NCBI RefSeq assembly: GCF_000002425.4 | Contig: NC_037255.1 | Coordinates: forward strand, 6,516,063 to 6,580,062 | Source of the DNA: Physcomitrium patens | Taxonomy: Eukaryota > Streptophyta > Bryopsida > Funariales > Funariaceae | DNA: 64,000 bases | Direction: 5' to 3' | Shown: positions 48,189-58,777 of the stretch, piece by piece | How positions within the stretch are numbered: the first letter of the stretch is position 1 | Layout: every line of letters begins with the position of its first letter | The notes under the pieces: model-generated | What the model saw: only the letters and a program-made list of their open reading frames with translations | The model's database searches: none | Told to the model about the DNA's origin: nothing | Translations under genes and position numbers: made by a program

Positions 48189-48724
48189 TGTATTGTAAAT
48201 ATATATAAATATTATAATAAATCTATATGATTAGATAGAAGTAGATAAAAATAATTAAAAGTAGGTTAATTTCATCATACCTTCTAGAAAAACTTCTTAA
48301 AAGCTTTATAGATGCTGCTTTGACTTTATATATATTTGTAGTTGATTGATAGATTAGAAACTTGCTCAACAAAAGCACGTATTAGTAGCTTGTGGAAGAA
48401 GCTAATTATGAGGCATACACATGAAAAACTTGCCTTGTAAGTTAAGATATATTTCTTAAAAATTCAATATGTTTTGGAGGTTCTATAAGATATCACTACA
48501 TAGCTTTTAGTTAAGAGTATATATAGAAGCAAGAGTGAAGCCTTCTTCATTCTTGTCAATGCCTTTCAAGTCCTTAGTCTTATATCAAGACTTTCTAGTC
48601 TTCTTCTCTTTACCAATAGCCATTCTAATTCAATAACATATTATCTTTGAATCACTTTTTAGTTCATTTCAATATCACAAGAGTGTATTGAAGATTTCTT
48701 TCTTTGAAATTCATATCCTTGACA
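48189..48724 (+). repeat. 3' LTR of element C
   Basis: 536 bp, preceded by the purine tract AGAAGGAGGGATAA (48175-48188), ends CCTTGACA, followed by target copy AATAT. Confidence 0.87.
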
Positions 48725-49177
48725 AATATTGAACTAGAAAGGTTATTGTGAAAAACATGAAGATTAAAAAATCTTGAAACAAGACTAAAGACTAGAAAAG
48801 AATTAACAAGAGTGAAGAAGGCTTCACTCTTCCCTTCATATATACTCTTAACTATGAGTTATGTAGCAATATCTTATAAGACTTCCAAAATATGTTAACT
48901 TTACAAAACACATATCTTAACTTACAAAGCAAGTTTCTTATATGTGTGCCTCATAATTAACTTATTTTGTAAGCTATCAAGATGTAGTTAACTTGTTGAT
49001 CAATTTTTTAACCTAATAATCAATTACAAACACATATTAAGTAAAAAATAATGTCCATAAAGCTTCTAAAAAGTTTTTTTAGAAGATATTATGAAATTAA
49101 TATATTTTTATTTATTTTTATTTACTTCTATCTAATTATGTAGGTATTTACTAGAATATGTATGTATATCCATGACA
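48725..49177 (-). repeat. 3' LTR of element E, main piece
   Basis: Resumes the LTR interrupted at 42329. The minus-strand LTR start TGTCATGG is at 49177. To its right lies a purine-rich tract (minus strand) in the place of the E polypurine tract, expanded into a G/A-rich run at about 49187-49221. Confidence 0.8.
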
Positions 49178-49255
49178 TTGACTTTTTCTCTCCCTTTTTT
49201 TTTTTCCCTTTTTCCCCCCCCTAAGTCTAAGGATAAGTTTCACGAAGAGCAATCA

Positions 49256-49675
49256 TCATATGTTGAGGAAATCTAAGATGCAACAAATTATATTGGTCAC
49301 ATATTTCAATCTTTATTTGCTTTGAAGATGGTTGATAGGCCCTCTCAGGTAAAGATACTATTTTATACTAGGACAAAAAAAACACCCTATTATTTGATCA
49401 TTGTTGAAGCCTTCATAATTTCCTTCGAATAAAACATTTGAAATACTATCAGGAGTTATTCCTATTTCTAATAAAACTACCAAACATCAAAAATCTCTTC
49501 TAAGGTTGTGATACTAAATATGTTGTATCTTATCATTTATTTGAGGAAGGACATATGTTTGAAGATCTTCATCTTAATTACATTGTCTTAAAGGTTGTGA
49601 CAATCATTATGACTTATCTAATAAGTTAGCAAGTGAAAGATTTTGGATTGAATCTACTAGTTGTTGGTTCTCCAT
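49256..49675 (-). pseudogene. Extra ORF2 of element E (decayed)
   Basis: Minus-strand ATG at 49675 and TGA at 49256-49258. It starts MENQQLVDSIQN and retains GNYEGFNNDQI and LRGPIN. About 420 bp, the same size as in D. Placed between the E 3' LTR and the site of fragment F. Confidence 0.72.
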
Positions 49676-49716
49676 CTCTTTAGTATCACAAATATACAAA
49701 AGCTACAAAAAATGAT

Positions 49717-50461
49717 AGAAGGTAGAGTGAAGGCCTCAACAGTGATCAAATATTTTTATTTTTACAGCAAATATTTTTTATTCTTCAACTTAATTTTAAT
49801 GGATGTTGTTGATGAAAAGCCTCATCTCTCTTTATTGCATTTGCAAGATTCTTTACTTTCTTCCATGTGCATTTATTAATATCATATTTGTGCCAATGAA
49901 CCATATGATATTCTACCATAAGGGGGGGTAATGTCACGGACATACATATAATTACCTATATGAATATATAAAAGTATGTAAAAGTAGGTTAATTGTGTAA
50001 TATCTTCTAGAGAAGCTTCTTAGAAGCTTCATAGACGCTGCTTTGACTTTATAGGAGTCTATAGTTGACTTTTAGGTTAGAAACTTGGTCAACAAGTTAG
50101 CCATGTGCCACACATGTTGGAAGCTTAAAGAACAAGCTAACTACGTGGTCCATCCATAGAAAACTTGCCTTGCAAGCAAAGGCATGTGGCCTAGAAAGTC
50201 AACATATATTGGAGGTCTTATAGAACATCGCCACGTGGCTTCTAGTTAGATAGTATATATAGAGGCAAGAGTGAAGCCCTCTTCACTCTTGTCAACTCCT
50301 TTCTTGCTTCTAGTCTAGTTTCAAGGGTCTCTAGTTTTCTTGTATTTTGGCAATAGCCATTCCAGTTTCTTTCTTAATATACATATTTCTATTTTGTCCT
50401 ATTTCTTTTTGAGAAAAGTCTCACTTACTCTTTAGCTTTCATCAAGTTCTTGTCCCTGACA
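49717..50461 (+). mobile_element. Fragment F: truncated 3' end with LTR of the D type
   Basis: A short piece of ORF2 (GAAGGCCTCAACAGTGATC near 49726) is followed by unrelated AT-rich sequence. A purine tract AAGGGGGGGTAA then leads into a complete LTR at 49932-50461 that is nearly identical to the D LTRs but lacks one 10-bp AGTAGATAAA unit. No 5' part. It replaced the chromodomain region of element E. Confidence 0.75.
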
Positions 50462-53400
50462 ACTACCTTAAATCTTAGACTTCTTCCATTTCAAACTCTT
50501 GATTATTATCCAATTTTATGAGAAGAAGTGGCATTTATCTCGTTTCCAAGATATTCACTATCTTATATGTTTGAAGAAGAGATATATATAATATGGGGTG
50601 GATCTTCAATGACTCCAGTAGATATAATCCATAAGCAACAAGATTGTCTTATTTATTAGTAAAAAGAAATCCAAGCCTATAATAGTCCAATTTGTCTCAA
50701 GAACAAGTAGTTTTATTTTTGTAGTTTTTTCTTATAATAGGCATTTGTATTAATCTTTTATTGTTTTTGAGCTTCCTTTAACTATGCCTTTATTGTTGTA
50801 TGTAATTATGACAAATAATTTGCTAAATATTTTGCCATAATATTATTAATTTTTGAAAAGTCAAAAGTACCAAGTCATGGATGATAACCATAATTGGCAA
50901 AAAAAGGTGATTGTTGAATGGAAAAATGTATCAAATTATTGTACAAATTTTTTGTCAATGGTAAAAAAGTTGTCTAATTGTCTTGATGATAATTGATGGT
51001 ATACCTCAAGTATTACTTCAAAACTTAATTCATCCATTTAGTTTGTCCATTAGTTTGAGTATAAAAAGCTAAAAAAAGCTTTATATCTATCTTTAAAATC
51101 TTAAAAAGAATTTTCCAAAATTTTGATATAAATATAATCTCTCTATTTAATATAATATCTATAGATAATATATAATAGTAATAGATGTTGTTAAGAAAAA
51201 AATTAGTTGTTTCTTCATCTATGATAGATTTTATACATAGTACAAAATGTACCATCTTGGTAAAAACAAATATTGTTCTAGAATAAGAAATGGCTGAAGA
51301 AGTTCATAAGGTTGATAGTGAAGAGTTTTGGATCTTAAAAAAATATCACATGATTGTATAAAGGCTTTGATTGTCTTCTACATTTGAAGCTACCAAAAAT
51401 CTCTCGACATTAGCTCTAAAGACTTTTTATATCCAAAAGATTTGATTGTTGAAAAGTTATGAAGAGTTTGAAGAACAATTAATCATCCTCTACTTTTTAG
51501 AATGTATAATCATCCCTTGAAATAGAATAGGTTATTTATGAACTCAAACTTGGATGTATCATAAGACTTGGAATAATTATTCTTAATATCATAGACAAGA
51601 AGATCAGAGGATATACTTGATTGAATTTGCTTGACAAAAGTTGAATCAACAATCAATGTTGATTTTATTATTTAAAAGTGAAAATATTTTGGCTTGAAGA
51701 AAATCATTCTTTATCAATCAAAAGATGCATTTTTTTCTTTTGATGTAAGATAAGAACATCTAAAAAAGACATTTGACAAACCTTATTATTTTTTGAGTCA
51801 ATAAGTGATCTTAAAATCAAATCTTGATAAAGACATACTCTAATGAATTTGGCAACAATTCAAAACTCATACCAATGTCGTATTGTAAATGCTTATAGTA
51901 TGTAAAAATTAGTTAAAATATATTATATTTTAATAAATCTAGATGTGTGTTAGAGTGGTTAGTAGATTAAATTAAAAAAATTGATATAAGAAACTTTATT
52001 TTATTTTTTTTACTTATTTTGATTTTGGCATTAAAAAAAATATAGGACCTAATTATTTAGTATGAAGCCTTGGAAGAAGGTGGAAGCCTAAAGATGAAAA
52101 TCTAAACTAATAGGAGGCTAATTGAAAGGGATGAAAGTAAGGGATGGTCAGATGAAGGCAAAGAATAGAGAACTTCATCTCTATTAGTCGAATACCATGT
52201 CAAATGGGCTTTAAGGAGGCTCCTTGCAACCTTAACAAGGATTTTGGTAACTTCAAAGAAAAAATTTGGAAATTAAAAGTAACATTTATAAAGTCTAGAA
52301 TTTGGGCTACAATTTGTAAATAAAAATTAGAGGATTTGGAGTTAAGATGAAGAAGATATAGCCGTTTGAAGTTAAGATATTAATTTAAGATATATTATTA
52401 TTCTTTTAGAGATATGAAGAGTTATACAATAGCTTTTAAAGATCAAAATGTGCGGCTAGAATGGCCATTTCAAGGCCTATATCTTTTAAGAAGTAATTAT
52501 TTCTTTTGAAATTCATGTGAAGGAGTTATAGAGAGTTGAAGGCAGTACTTCCAAATCAAAGGGAGTAAGTGAACGGTTTCATTTATAATAATATGGTTGG
52601 AGCCATAACTTGAGTTTTTGGATGTATTTTTGACTCAAACTTTTTGAAGAATGTAATATTTTATGTTAAAAAGTTATATATATAATTTTCATGGCATTAG
52701 AGCTTTATATTTTGTGAGATATGAAGAAAATTACACATAGGTGTATAAAATCAAGGGTTTAAAGTAACTATTGTGGTTTTCAAGATATCTCAAGATCCGC
52801 TACAAATTTGTAATTAAAATTTATTATAAAAGTTAATAAAAATATAATAATATCTTATATAAAACTTGAATTTGTTTGGATGGTTGGATAAGAGATATAA
52901 GGGGTCGAAGTTTGGAAAAATTTTCACATAAGGATATACAAGGTTTAAGAGGATTTTATCATATTTTGGATGTTGTTAGTTACTTGAGGCTTATGTATTT
53001 GATGTGTTTGCTCAAAAAGGGAAATTTTATATATAAACTTGGTCTTTCTTATTTCAAGGCTTGATTGAGTAATTAGTGACAGCAAAGAGTCGAGTGCTTT
53101 CTTGAGGCAAATTCTCTCTATCCTGATACCAACATGAAGTACTTGAGATTCTTGTGATCTGTATACATCATAACTGGATTTGAGGTGCCTTCTAAATAAT
53201 AATTCCATTCTTGAAATGAATCTATGATTACAAAGAACTCTTTATCATGGATCTCATGATTAATCTTCGATGCTCAAATTTTTTTGGTATGAAAAGCTAT
53301 TAGATGGAGTTTTGTTATCTGTTCCTATTTATGTTAATATTACATTCAAAGTAAAGTATGATGCATTTTTTTCCATAAAAAATACCTTAGAAAATTCAGT

Positions 53401-54948
53401 ACAATAAAATATTGGTACAAAAGTAAACTCATTTTTTATAGCACCAAATGATGCTTCAACTTCTTTATTCTACTCAAGTTTTTTTTTTACAAGTCAAACG
53501 TGTAAGTGGAATTGCAACTTGAAAAAAATTCTTAATAAAGATTTAATAGTAATTTGCAAAGCCCGAAAAGCATTGCACGTCTCATATTGTTTTTGGAATC
53601 TTCCAATCCATGATAGTTTGGACCTTCTTCAAGTCCATCATTAGCCTTTTGTTTGAAATAATATATTCTAGAAAGTCAACTTGAGTAGTATGAAATACAT
53701 ACTTTTTAAACTTGGCATATAGTCCTATGTGTCTAAGTTTTTGTAACACATGACAAATATGAAATTTATATTTTTCTATGTTTTTAGAATAAATTAAGAT
53801 GTCTAAATAACAGATGAAAAAATCATCAAAAAATTCATAAAAGACATCATACATTAGATGTTGAAAAGTAGCTGCTATATTTGTGAGTCCAAAAGGTATA
53901 ATATTATATTTAAAATATTGATACTTGAATTTGAAACATAGTTTTTTATTCATCTCCTTTTTAAATGCGTATTAGATTATATGCTCCTTATAGATCTATT
54001 TTTGTATAGATCTTTGCTTGATTGAGTTGATCAAGAAGTCTTGAAATAAAATTAGAGGATATATGTTCTTCATGGTGATCTTGTTGAGTTCTTATTAGTC
54101 CCTAAACATCTAGAGAGATAGATCCATCTTTTTTTTTCACAAATTAAATAAGAGCCCCAGTTGGAGATTTAAAATGGCATATAATTTTTTTTACAAAAAT
54201 ATCATCAAAGTATTTCTTGAGTGCATCCAATTTATTTTGTGATAGGCTATAGTTTGGTCCAAATGGTGCTTGAGCTCTTTTGAGAAGATCAATGGAACAA
54301 TTATAAAAATAATACTTTTGAAGAATATTGACATTCTTCTTTTTAAAAATGTCCTAAAAATCTTAATATTTACTAAGAATATTACTTGAAATCTTTCCAC
54401 CATTTGAAATGGGAGTAGTATATATAACAAAAGATGGCCTTTCTTTTGCGACATGCATGAAAGCTCTTGCTTCTATCAATAAAAATTTAGATATATTATA
54501 CTTATATATTTCTACTTGACTAGTAAGATTTGGATTAAATTATTAAAAAAATTATGATTATAAAAAATTCAATCTATTTGAAGATTATTTTTTTAACTAA
54601 GATAATTCTAAATTAATTAGATTAAAAAAAATCTTATTATATTAAATATTACTATATTATTCTGATCTTTATGCTACATTTAAAGAAAAAATTTCATGCA
54701 TAACATCTTTAAAGGATAACAAATGACCATCTATAACTTCTATATGTATAGGTTTAATTTTTGATTAACAATATTTCTTATTTTTTGATAAAATCTTCAT
54801 TTATAAAACATGTTAAGGCACTTGAATCTAACAAAGTTAAGACTTTGCGATTTTTTGATTCCAAATAAACTTCTATTGTAAAACAAGGTGAAGGATCTAA
54901 GGAGAGAATAAGACCTTTATTAGAAATTACATAAGATTTCAATTGCAT
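50462..54948 (-). pseudogene. pol: pol of element E (decayed, interrupted)
   Basis: Minus strand, starting near the conserved gag-pol junction GGGACCATG (ATG at 54948). Protease remnant about 54750-54850; RT with IPFGLTN and CYLDILIYSKN (one Asp of YLDD deleted) in 53582-53953; RNase H blocks HEIHDKE and YTDHKNLKYFM ending near 53133; then the foreign repeat; integrase from about 51867 down to 50900 (open piece 51025-51255 with HFVLCIKSI and FYTQTNGQT). It stops at 50462, just where the chromodomain should begin. Confidence 0.8.
51875..53125 (+). repeat. Foreign 1.25-kb repeat inserted in element E pol
   Basis: Pol similarity stops at 51874 and resumes at 53126 without loss. The 7 bases ATACCAA occur on both sides (51868-51874 and 53126-53132), as expected of a target duplication. 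The insert starts TGTCGTATTG, has no coding signal and resembles the minus strand of 1-850, so it may be a solo LTR of another family. Confidence 0.65.
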
Positions 54949-55908
54949 GGTCCCTATTGTAGCTTATTTTTTAACAAAAGACCATAATGTCATTATAAGC
55001 CTTTGTGTCATTGTCAAGTTTTTTCTTACTCCATGAAGGATTTAAAATGTACCATATAAATTTGCATTGGTTCTAGCCTCGATGAATAAGTTTATAAAAA
55101 CTTAGAAGCTATCATCATTATTTGATTTGTTCTTTTCTAGCCAAGTCTTTGTTCTTGACATCTTTCAAATAATCAATTGTCCCATATAATGGCTTGAACA
55201 ATAAATTATTTCAAAGATTCTACCCTTCGCATTGTCAATAATAAATCTTTGATATTATCCTTTAACTCATATCAAAATTGATTGATAAAGACTTTGTTAT
55301 TCTAGTCCATGTTGCAAGCAAGATTTTAGAATTCAGCAATATATATATGGTGGTTGATTGTGATCCTTGCCTTAAAGATAAGAGCTTAATCTTTGCTACT
55401 CTTTTTCGATCACTTTTTCTAAATGTGGCCATAAATACTTCTAGAAATAAATTCAAATCATAAAAGAGTTACAAATCTTTTTCTATTAGAAGTGAAAATT
55501 AAAAAAAAATACTTCTTAATAGAAGTGCACTTATGAATCCAACTTGAGTAAATCCATCAAGATATTAGAAGGAATGCAACTTTAGACTTATTGCAAAAAT
55601 CTTCAAAATTTTGATCTTGTTCCATCAAATTTCTCAAGCATACTAATTCTTATCTCTATCATACTTTTAGAAGAAAAACCCCCTTGATTTGGTTGTGAGG
55701 TTGATCTACTTGTTTTCTTCAATTACACAACTCCTTAATTTAGACTTTGAATTTTTTCTATGAACATAAGAATCATACGTCTATGGTTTACATTGAAAGT
55801 ATGTAATATTTCTATTCTTAGAGTATTGATAAGTTCATGAAGATTTGCAATAGTTGTAAGTCTATTCTTACTTCCCTTTAGAGTAGTATCCATAATCTTT
55901 CTTTCTAT
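54949..55908 (-). pseudogene. gag: gag of element E (decayed, C/B type)
   Basis: Minus strand. The start region (IERKIMDTTLKGSKNRLTTI) parallels element C gag. The capsid piece FRKSDRKRVAKIKLLSLRQ at 55262-55456 and the block LNNLLFKPLYGTIDYLKDVK can be followed, with stops. The B-type N terminus combined with A/D-type pol is the same mosaic as in C. Confidence 0.65.
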
Positions 55909-56152
55909 AAATAATTTAAAAAAATTTAAAAAGTTAAATTAGACAAAGTTTATCTGCAACCTCTAATATCAAGTAAAATTTTTTACAAAGAAGGATAATC
56001 CATTGTTTTTAAAGAAAAAAATGAGTATTAAAAAATAAGATTATTTTTTTAAAGGTGGATAGTCTATAATTTTCAAAATATAATAATAGAAATAGGATCA
56101 TTCACTCACTTCTAAAAAAGATAGAAAAAATAAGTTAGCACTCTTATTAAAC

Positions 56153-56681
56153 TATTAAGGACATGAATCTTGTAGAAAGAAATGCTTAATGTACTCTTGT
56201 ATCACTGAAAAGAATTAAAAAGTCATTCAAAGATGATATAATATTGAATTAGAATGGCTATTGTTGAAAACAAGAAGACTAAAGAGTCTTGAAATAAGAC
56301 TAGGAACTAATATGGCATTGACAAGAGTGAAGAAGGCTTCACTCTTGCCTCAATATATACTCTTAATTAAGAGCTATGTGGTGATGTCTTATAGGACCTC
56401 TAAAATGTATTGACTTTGCAAGATACATATCTTAATTTGCAAGATAAGTTTTTTATATGTATGCCACATAGTTAGCTTATTTAGTAAGCTATCAAGACAT
56501 GGTTAATTTGGGGACCAAGTTTCTAACCTATTAATCAACTACAAAGATATGTAAAGTCAAAACAACATCTATATAACTTCTAAAAAGCTTTTTAAGAAAA
56601 TATTATGAAATAAGTCTACTTTTATCTACTTCTATTTAATCATATAATTAAAAATTAGGATAAATATTTATATCTGTGATG
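56153..56681 (-). repeat. 5' LTR of element E
   Basis: 529 bp. The minus-strand start reads CATCACAGATATA (decayed TGTCAC) at 56681. The end at 56153 is followed two bases on by a primer-like 11-mer (ACTCTTATTAA on the plus strand, 56140-56150). The start-site palindrome GAAGAAGGCTTC is present near 56328-56339. Confidence 0.82.
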
Positions 56682-57012
56682 GTAGATTTTACTTTAAATA
56701 TTATAACTTACATATGAATGTATTGTAAATTATCTTTTTCAATTTATTTTCTTTCTATCTCCAATTAGATAATAGATATCTATCATGACCTTTGAGATGA
56801 AGGTAGCTTATTTATAAATGAATATTGATGCAAAAACTCGACACATGCACATGTACTTGTTGAGATTGAATCGAATCTTAATGGTACATGTATTATAACC
56901 TTTGCTTGTGTAAATCTTAAGATTGACAAGGTTCTTATAGTTTAGATGAGGGCGCTAATACTTGGACTTGTAGCATATTATCCTCAAGAATATAAATCTA
57001 TACATTATGTGA
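56682..57012. other. Unique AT-rich spacer between elements E and D
   Basis: No gene or repeat recognised. It ends with TGTGA (57008-57012), the left target copy of element D, and is continuous with 63368 onward before that insertion. Confidence 0.6.
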
Positions 57013-57552
57013 TGTCACGGACATACATATAATTACCTATATGAATAGATAAAAGTATATAAAAGTAGATAAAAGTAGGTTAATTGTGTAATATCTTCTA
57101 GAGAAGCTTCTTAGAAGCTTCATAGACGCTGCTTTGACTTTATAGGAGTCTATAGTTGACTTTTAGGCTAGAAACTTGGTCAACAAGTTAGCCATGTGCC
57201 ACACATGTTGGAAGCTTAAAGAACAAGCTAACTACGTGGTCCATCCATAGAAAACTTGCCTTGTAAGCAAAGGCATGTGGCCTAGAAAGTCAACATATAT
57301 TGGAGGTCTTATAGAACATCGCCATGTGGCTTCTAGTTAGATAGTATATATAGAGGCAAGAGTGAAGCCCTCTTCACTCTTGTCAACTCCTTTCTTGCTT
57401 CTAGTCTAGTTTCAAGGGTCTCTAGTTTTCTTGTATTTTGGCAATAGCCATTCCAGTTTCTTTCTTAATATACATATTTCTATTTTGTCCTATTTTTTTT
57501 TGAGAAAAGTCTCACTTACTCTTTAGCTTTCATCGAGTTCTTGTCCCTGACA
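57013..57552 (+). repeat. 5' LTR of element D
   Basis: Begins TGTCACGGACATAC, ends CCCTGACA. U3 carries near-tandem (A/T)AAAAGTA units (57048-57080) that vary in number between the D and F LTRs, and two GAAGCTTC dyads three bases apart (57103-57121). Confidence 0.95.
57345..57386 (+). promoter_or_regulatory. LTR core promoter and inferred RNA 5' end, element D
   Basis: TATATATA at 57345-57352. ACTCTTGTCAA at 57376-57386 begins 31 bp downstream and is the exact reverse complement of 57555-57565. An inverted repeat with 11-nt perfect arms (57357-57367 and 57372-57382, loop CCCT) overlaps it. The start site is inferred from spacing and complementarity. Confidence 0.7.
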
Positions 57553-57554
57553 GA

Positions 57555-57565
57555 TTGACAAGAGT
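57555..57565 (+). promoter_or_regulatory. Putative self-primer binding site, element D
   Basis: TTGACAAGAGT, two bases after the 5' LTR, pairs perfectly over 11 nt with the inferred RNA 5' end at 57376-57386; the pairing stops at exactly 11. Tf1/sushi-group retrotransposons use an 11-nt RNA 5' end as their own primer at this place. The later TATCAGAGC (57577-57585) resembles part of the initiator-Met tRNA complement but lies too far downstream and lacks the terminal TGG. Confidence 0.75.
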
Positions 57566-57573
57566 ACACTTAC

Positions 57574-57679
57574 AATATCAGAGCTTTGTCTTTTCTTGAT
57601 TAAGAGTGGATTACCCCTTTTTCTTGATAAGACATAAGCGCATTAGAAGTTGAGGATTACCCTCTTTTAAACTGATATT
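57574..57679 (+). other. Leader RNA structure, one unit (element D)
   Basis: Outer stem AATATCAG (57574-57581) with CTGATATT (57672-57679). Inner hairpin 1 pairs CTTGATTAAG (57595-57604) with CTTGATAAG (57623-57631), one bulge. Inner hairpin 2 pairs TTAGAAG with CTTTTAA, using wobble. Loops carry GGATTACCC. Confidence 0.62.
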
Positions 57680-57764
57680 GTTCTTAGTATTTTCTTTGTT
57701 ATCAATTCCTCTCTTCTATTTGTTTTGAGCGTTGTTAGACATCTTCTCTTTTCTAAGTGCTACT

Positions 57765-58772
57765 ATGGCAGAGCTTGTTGAAATGAAGAGTGCAATGGCA
57801 CAGATGCAAGAACAATTGAGGGAGTTAATGCTTGCGATGCATCAACTCAATTTACCACCACAAGGAGCAACAAGAATGGTAGGAAGTGAAGATATAGAGA
57901 TGATTGGGGCTGCTTCAACATCTGCACCAAACCATGTCCCTTCTCCCAGAATGGAACACCCTTCGAGTGTTAGAGAACCGAGAGTTGCCTTGCCCGAGAA
58001 GTTTGATGGTACCAGATCCAAGTTTCGAGGATTCATCAATCAGGTCCAACTAGTGATTGAACTTCAACCCCAGAGCTATCCAACTCCAGGGTCACAAGTA
58101 AGATTCATTGGTACACTTCTTTCAGGTTCAGCATTGTCATGGTTTTCATCTTTTCTTGAACGACGAGATCCAATATTGGATAATCTGGAGGCTTTTTTGG
58201 CAGAGTTTCGATCCATGTTTGGAAAACATGATGCAATTCGTGTTGCAACCAACAAGATCCGTATTTTGCGACAAGGCAATCAATCAGTAACATTATATGC
58301 TTCGCAATTTCGACAACTTGCAACTGATATCAAGTGGGATGATGCCGCACTTGTGAGTCAATTTCTCTACGGATTACAATATGAGGTAAAGAAATTGATG
58401 CTTAATTTACCTGATCCTCAAACATTGAGTCAAGCAATTGACTTTGCTGTGAAGTGCGACAATCGACTTTTTGAATTTCGATCCGAGAGTCGCACAAGTG
58501 GGCCTCAACGTTACTACAATTCAATGGCAACACCGACGTCTCCTCAACACATACCTTCGGAAGTAGAGGATATGCAAATTGATGAGGTACGTTTCAAACC
58601 TCTTACTGAGCAAGAAAAGTCTCGTCGTCGACAAGAAGGATTGTGCTTATATTGTGGAGAACCTAAGCACACTACTCAACATTGTCCAAAGAAGCGACGT
58701 AACTACAAAATGAGGAGTACGGCTGTCAAAGAAGACAGTATGTCGGAAAACGAGTACGTCCAGCTACAATAG
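57765..58772 (+). CDS. gag: gag of element D (intact)
   Basis: 335 codons from ATG 57765 (upstream in-frame TTG not used) to TAG 58770-58772. Structural protein of the virus-like particle. Order: Met/Gln-rich helix MAELVEMKSAMAQMQEQLRE (residues 1-20); linker; KFDGTRSKFRGFINQ; the retrotransposon capsid domain (about residues 85-230) with GTLLSGSALSWF and LYASQFRQLA; then a CCHC zinc knuckle CLYCGEPKHTTQHC near residue 295, where Lys stands in for the usual Gly before His. Basic tail KKRRNYKMR. The stop overlaps the pol frame (-1), with a GGAAAAC stretch about 28 nt before it. Confidence 0.93.
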   Translation: MAELVEMKSAMAQMQEQLRELMLAMHQLNLPPQGATRMVGSEDIEMIGAASTSAPNHVPSPRMEHPSSVREPRVALPEKFDGTRSKFRGFINQVQLVIELQPQSYPTPGSQVRFIGTLLSGSALSWFSSFLERRDPILDNLEAFLAEFRSMFGKHDAIRVATNKIRILRQGNQSVTLYASQFRQLATDIKWDDAALVSQFLYGLQYEVKKLMLNLPDPQTLSQAIDFAVKCDNRLFEFRSESRTSGPQRYYNSMATPTSPQHIPSEVEDMQIDEVRFKPLTEQEKSRRRQEGLCLYCGEPKHTTQHCPKKRRNYKMRSTAVKEDSMSENEYVQLQ

Positions 58773-58777
58773 GGACC

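Larger units (their letters stand above)
42330..48724 (+). mobile_element. Element C: strongly decayed mosaic chromovirus
   Basis: LTRs 42330-42876 and 48189-48724, perfect target duplication AATAT (42325-42329 and 48725-48729). Order is as in D. The N-terminal two-thirds of gag is of the B type, while the zinc knuckle, pol, ORF2 and LTRs are of the A/D type, so the founder was a recombinant. Many stops and some frameshifts make it the oldest of the plus-strand copies. Confidence 0.9.
42238..56681 (-). mobile_element. Element E: minus-strand chromovirus broken by three insertions
   Basis: 5' LTR at 56153-56681, gag and pol to the left, ORF2 at 49675-49256, 3' LTR split into 48725-49177 and 42238-42329. 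Interruptions: element C inside the 3' LTR; fragment F with loss of the chromodomain between ORF2 and pol; a 1.25-kb foreign repeat inside pol at 51875-53125. Heavily decayed in all frames. No target duplication could be matched at the outer ends. Confidence 0.82.

Noticed and set aside
57577-57585. TATCAGAGC as a tRNA-iMet primer binding site
   Set aside because: It resembles the middle of the usual plant PBS but lacks the leading TGG, lies 24 nt past the LTR, recurs three times in element B, and changes together with its stem partner there. The 11-nt self-complement directly after the LTR fits better.
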